Shown piece by piece: positions 37,601-39,783 of a stretch of 39,783 nt of DNA. Every line of letters starts with the position of its first letter. Positions within the stretch are counted from its first letter, which is position 1. The DNA lies in the NCBI GenBank assembly GCA_001275005.1, contig JWZX01003057.1:1-39783 (forward strand), read 5' to 3'. The notes below the pieces were generated by a model. The model did not search any database and was not told the DNA's origin. It was given only the letters and a program-made list of their open reading frames with translations. This DNA is from Chrysochromulina tobinii. Lineage: Eukaryota > Haptophyta > Prymnesiales > Chrysochromulinaceae. Both the position numbers and the translations under genes were made by a program.

Positions 37601-38239
37601 GCGGAGCGGCGGGCTGCGCGGCTTCTTGACGATGAAGCGGGCGGCATGAGCATACGTGCGCGCCGCCTGCTCGAAGATCCGGTGCTCCCCGGGCTCGTGG
37701 TTGTTGTTGACGACCACGATGTCCGTCGAGGTGCGCATCGGGTGTGCGGGCTCGGCGGGCATCTCCTCGACGATCGCGTGGAGCGTGCGCAGCAGGTAGT
37801 CGGCGTTGTGACTGCGGGCGATGCTCACGATCGCGAAGCGCAGCCAGATGGCGCCGCTCGGAGCCTCTACTGGCACCGATGGCACCGACGACGACGACGA
37901 TGCTGGCAGCTCACGCGCTGGCGTGGGCAGCTGCTGGGAGGACGCGGCGCTATCGAAAGATGCCGATAAGGTGCGCTGCACGCGATCAAGCATCGAGATT
38001 ACACTCTGATCTATATCATCGCAGCTCAAATTGCGCAGCGCAGCCGAATTGCGCTGCGCGAGCAGCACGAGCGCCTTGAGCGCCTCACTGTCCTCAGCGC
38101 TCGAGCTGGCGCACGATCGCTCGGAGCTGTTGAATTGGTGGATGAGCACCCACGGGAAGAATAGGCTTGCGGACGCCGCAGCGGCGATCACCAGGTAGCT
38201 GCGCGTCTGCTGTGGCGTCGGCCGATTCGCTTGCTGCAT
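34699..38239 (-). CDS. MGAT4-like N-glycan-branching transferase with MGAT5-type Cys-rich tail
   Basis: Five exons on the minus strand, all phase 0: 38239-37343, 36800-36708, 36295-36131, 35868-35728, 35523-34699, 706 residues. A type II anchor lies at 15-36 (SYLVIAAAASASLFFPWVLI). The catalytic region has IVSIARSHNADYLLRTL, DIVVVNNN, LMLLEDDW (EDD 259-261, donor/metal site), RVSYGFNGVV, then RRPPDHLLFEWFS (exon 2), RYNTFHHVGHISTL and CYSLLYDWLLPAE (exon 3), VFNEKQCPDDDLWPC (exon 4). This is the GT54/MGAT4 pattern: transfer of beta-1,4-GlcNAc to N-glycans in the Golgi. Exon 5 has a low-complexity linker and a domain with CEATCAASGKRC, NVCSELEKYLKCQGC and TTRLCACAA, like the Cys-rich C-terminal part of MGAT5-type proteins. 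The last intron seems to use a GC donor. Specificity is inferred. Confidence 0.8.
35524..35727 (-). repeat. MGAT-like gene intron 4 with exon-junction copy
   Basis: 204 nt (AAG|GCACGC ... CTCATCAG). On the coding strand it has CTGATTGTCACTGAGTATCG repeats. At 35626-35689 is a contiguous copy of the exon 4 end (GTGGCGCTCTCC.TGAGCAAG) and the exon 5 start (G.TCGCGTC.CC...CTCTGGGGTCGCTG-like). Near the acceptor, two copies of a 47-bp unit with CTGATGGTCACTGATGGCAC follow. Confidence 0.85.
35869..36130 (-). repeat. MGAT-like gene intron 3: near-pure CTCTGATGAC/CTCTGATGGC array
   Basis: 262 nt. The bulk (35880-36110) is about 22 copies of a 10-bp unit, coding-strand CTCTGATG(A/G)C or CTCTGAGTAC. 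Donor GCAGAG|GTGAGT and acceptor GATGGCAG flank it. Confidence 0.9.
36296..36707 (-). repeat. MGAT-like gene intron 2: three repeat types
   Basis: 412 nt. Part 1 (36600-36697): about ten identical 10-mers, coding-strand CTGATTGCCA. Part 2 (36564-36599): a copy of the exon 2 end with its donor, 34 of 36 bases matching 36700-36735. Part 3 (36306-36450): five copies of a 26-27-bp unit GCGCTCGCAATC(C/A)GAAG plus CATG(T/C)CGG (plus-strand reading). Confidence 0.9.
36801..37342 (-). repeat. MGAT-like gene intron 1 with copies of both flanking exon ends
   Basis: 542 nt. The exon 2 start (coding strand AG|GTACGCCAGTCCGACCT) is present in several extra copies (36800-37065), four followed by CTCTGATTGCCTCCCTCATCAG-like sequence and three by TGCCTTGCATGCAAGTGCTC. 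The exon 1 end with its donor is copied at 37249-37306 (original at 37323-37380, 74-bp period). The middle is CTGATGGCCTATGGTAACCT repeats. Confidence 0.9.
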
Positions 38240-38482
38240 CTTGCCTAGCCGCTGAGGCGCGCGCGACGTTCACACGTCGGACGAACGTTAACACACATCA
38301 TTTTAGCTGATCGAAACAAGCTTTTCCTCAGTACTCTATGGCCTGAATCGAATCACGTATCGCCCAAGTCCGCCCATATACCGTTCACTTACACCGGCGT
38401 GACTGTGAAAACACTGTGTGTGAAGTTAAACGGGTCCTCCCCGACACAAAGACACAATGTCCTCACACTGGCGTGGCCATTC

Positions 38483-38523
38483 TATTTAACACGGCTTACG
38501 ATAAAGGTGAGCCGTGTTAAATA
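38483..38523. other. perfect 14-bp inverted repeat, plus extra half-site
   Basis: TATTTAACACGGCT (38483-38496) is the exact reverse complement of AGCCGTGTTAAATA (38510-38523), with a 13-nt loop. AGCCGTGTTATATA recurs at 38528-38541. It lies about 250-300 bp upstream of the MGAT-like start codon. It could be an operator-like transcription-factor site, a hairpin, or a MITE remnant. Confidence 0.7.
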
Positions 38524-38944
38524 TCGTGAGCCGTGTTATATATAGAAATATAGCGCGTGAAACTGTATCTGCGGAAAGAAACGCTCAGATCTAACGAAAC
38601 GTCTAAGAAACCTGAGACGTCCTGAAAACGCTAAGCGCGTGATCCGACTACAGTAAGGGACAATCGGACGCTGACGCGTATCTCCGTGGTTCATGCCACA
38701 TGCGGATATTTCCCCACACACAGTGCGACAGGTCGTTTATAGGGCTTCGTGCATCATAGCATCATTGTGCATGAGCCATGACGTGATGCGCATTTGATCT
38801 CTGAGAGCCATTTCCAATTACGCTGTACGGCTGTCGTCACACAGTACGGTTGTGCGACAGCCCCAGCGGTGCCACTGCGCACAAGCAGTGGCGCCGTTAA
38901 GCCCGCCCTGTAACTACGTGAAGGGCAAGCAGCGCCGACCACCT

Positions 38945-39010
38945 CCAGTGCTCTCCAATATCTCCCAATATCTCCCCATATCTCCAATATCTCCAGTGCT
39001 CTCCAATATC
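38945..39010. repeat. AATATCTCC tandem repeat
   Basis: Degenerate (CCAATATCTC)n with an interposed CCAGTGCTCTCCAATATC repeated at both ends (about 38945 and 38993). Non-coding. Confidence 0.8.
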
Positions 39011-39163
39011 CCAACGCAGCCTCTCCACCCAAAGGCGCCATAGCTGCCCCAAGCGCCCGGTGAGCTCTCACAAATCCTGTTCTGACGTTGGCGGACTGCC
39101 GCCTCATTCCCCACAGCCTCCTTAGGCGCAAAGCCTTTGGCCGCCGGCCGCGAATTGAAGCGT

Positions 39164-39783
39164 TCACTTTGCAGGCGTCACCTTGAGCGACCTTTTGAAC
39201 TGGCTAGCAGCGAACGTCGCGCGCAGTGTCTTCGAGGAGAAAAAGCTCGCCAACAAGCCTGGCTTAGCTGGCTTAGCTGGCTTCTTGCCGTCGCCACCCC
39301 CGGCGCTCCGGGGGCTGTTGCGCCACGCGGATTCCATCACTGAATCGTTGATCATGCTTTCGGTCTTCGTCAGAGCTCGCTTCTTCGCGAACTGCTGGTT
39401 CTCCCCTGCTTGCAGCATTTTATCCGATGGATCGGAGCGCTCCAGCCCATGGACCGGGTACATGGGCGGAGGCAGGCCGATGATCATGTTGTTGCGCGCC
39501 CTCTCATCGTGCCGGAAGTCGAATCGCCGCTTGGGCACGTTGCACCGATCGCACGGGTCCGGTCCTCCGATGAGCTCCTCTCGAAGCTCATGACGTGCGG
39601 ACGAGATGAGGACGGAATTGCGCGCGATCTCGCTCAAATCGGTCATCGTCAGACTCCATGCGTGCTTCGCCGTGATGTACTCCTCCATCTGAGGTTGGTT
39701 GCTCATGTGGAACTGGAGGGGGTCGTCGGTTGTGAGCGTCACGCGCAAGCCACGCTTGAACATCATCGGGAACGGGTTCTTTG
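39164..39783 (-). CDS. AMPD: AMP deaminase, C-terminal part (5' end beyond window)
   Basis: About 205 codons from the right edge to the stop at 39164. It opens with KNPFPMMFKRGLRVTLTTDD followed by PLQFHMSNQPQMEEYITAKH, the conserved C-terminal active-site region of AMP deaminase (SLSTDDPLQFH consensus, zinc-coordinating Asp in TTDDP). Then LTMTDLSEIARNSVLISS and NVPKRRFDFRHDE, matching the usual C-terminal order. The enzyme hydrolyses AMP to IMP and ammonia in the cytosol. A Lys/Pro-rich tail of about 90 residues (GGGDGKKPAKPAKPGLL) extends past the usual family end. The start and N-terminal domain lie outside the window. Confidence 0.93.
   Translation of the reverse strand, partial: KNPFPMMFKRGLRVTLTTDDPLQFHMSNQPQMEEYITAKHAWSLTMTDLSEIARNSVLISSARHELREELIGGPDPCDRCNVPKRRFDFRHDERARNNMIIGLPPPMYPVHGLERSDPSDKMLQAGENQQFAKKRALTKTESMINDSVMESAWRNSPRSAGGGDGKKPAKPAKPGLLASFFSSKTLRATFAASQFKRSLKVTPAK

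Larger units (their letters stand above)
38240..39163. other. intergenic, 5' region of MGAT-like gene
   Basis: Between the MGAT-like start and the AMP deaminase stop (both minus). Lower GC than its surroundings. It contains the hairpin at 38483-38523, a related third copy at 38528, and an AATATCTCC repeat. No gene recognised. Confidence 0.6.

Overview
This window looks like nuclear DNA of a eukaryotic alga with a red-derived complex plastid, most likely a haptophyte or relative. It is GC-rich, genes lie on both strands without operons, and several are split by short GT-AG (two apparently GC-AG) introns. Two plastid-type proteins (LL-diaminopimelate aminotransferase and a DUF3119 protein) begin with a signal peptide whose predicted cleavage site is followed by Phe, the bipartite plastid signal of red-lineage secondary plastids. 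Eukaryotic housekeeping families (TCF25, ESF2/ABT1, plant-type NPL4, AMP deaminase) exclude a bacterial genome. The haptophyte placement is inference.

Layout. 1-4.4 kb is a decayed, repeat-rich stretch with a gene tail at the left edge, ankyrin-like remnants, a DnaG-like primase remnant with in-frame stops and about 1 kb of GGC-rich minisatellite. 4.4-6.7 kb holds a divergent PIF1-like helicase with a 3' frameshift. 7.3-8.1 kb (minus) is a PAP2 phosphatase. 9.2-10.7 kb (minus) is a glycosyltransferase-like unknown, divergent from TCF25 (11.0-14.4 kb, six exons, possible BAG-like tail). 14.6-17.0 kb is a voltage-sensing PTEN-like phosphatase. 17.7-20.0 kb (minus) carries an unknown gene and ESF2/ABT1. 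20.3-22.0 kb is a repeat cluster with a broken unknown gene. 22.1-26.0 kb has a ChaN/methyltransferase fusion and NPL4. 26.4-27.7 kb is fructose-1,6-bisphosphatase. 28.6-30.0 kb (minus) is LL-DAP aminotransferase. 31.8-33.5 kb is a membrane protein with two DUF305 domains. 34.0-34.6 kb (minus) is DUF3119. 34.7-38.2 kb (minus) is a five-exon N-glycan-branching enzyme with an MGAT4-like catalytic domain and an MGAT5-like Cys-rich tail. 39.2 kb to the edge (minus) is the 3' end of AMP deaminase.

The most unusual signal is in the introns. In genes on both strands they are built from degenerate CTGATTGCC / CTGATGGCC units, always in the sense direction of the host gene. Several introns also contain copies of the flanking exon sequence, in four cases a contiguous copy of the exon-exon junction. 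Both splice sites then lie in direct repeats of the form AG|G. This is the pattern expected if introns arose by tandem duplication of exonic AGGN segments followed by expansion of a branch-point-like CTGAT repeat. Three genes also have tandem duplications exactly at the stop codon.

The genes do not form one pathway. Functions represented are plastid lysine synthesis (LL-DAP aminotransferase), sugar-phosphate metabolism (FBPase), ubiquitin-dependent extraction (NPL4), ribosome biogenesis or quality control (ESF2/ABT1, TCF25), phosphoinositide and lipid phosphate signalling (VSP, PAP2), purine turnover (AMP deaminase) and Golgi glycan branching.
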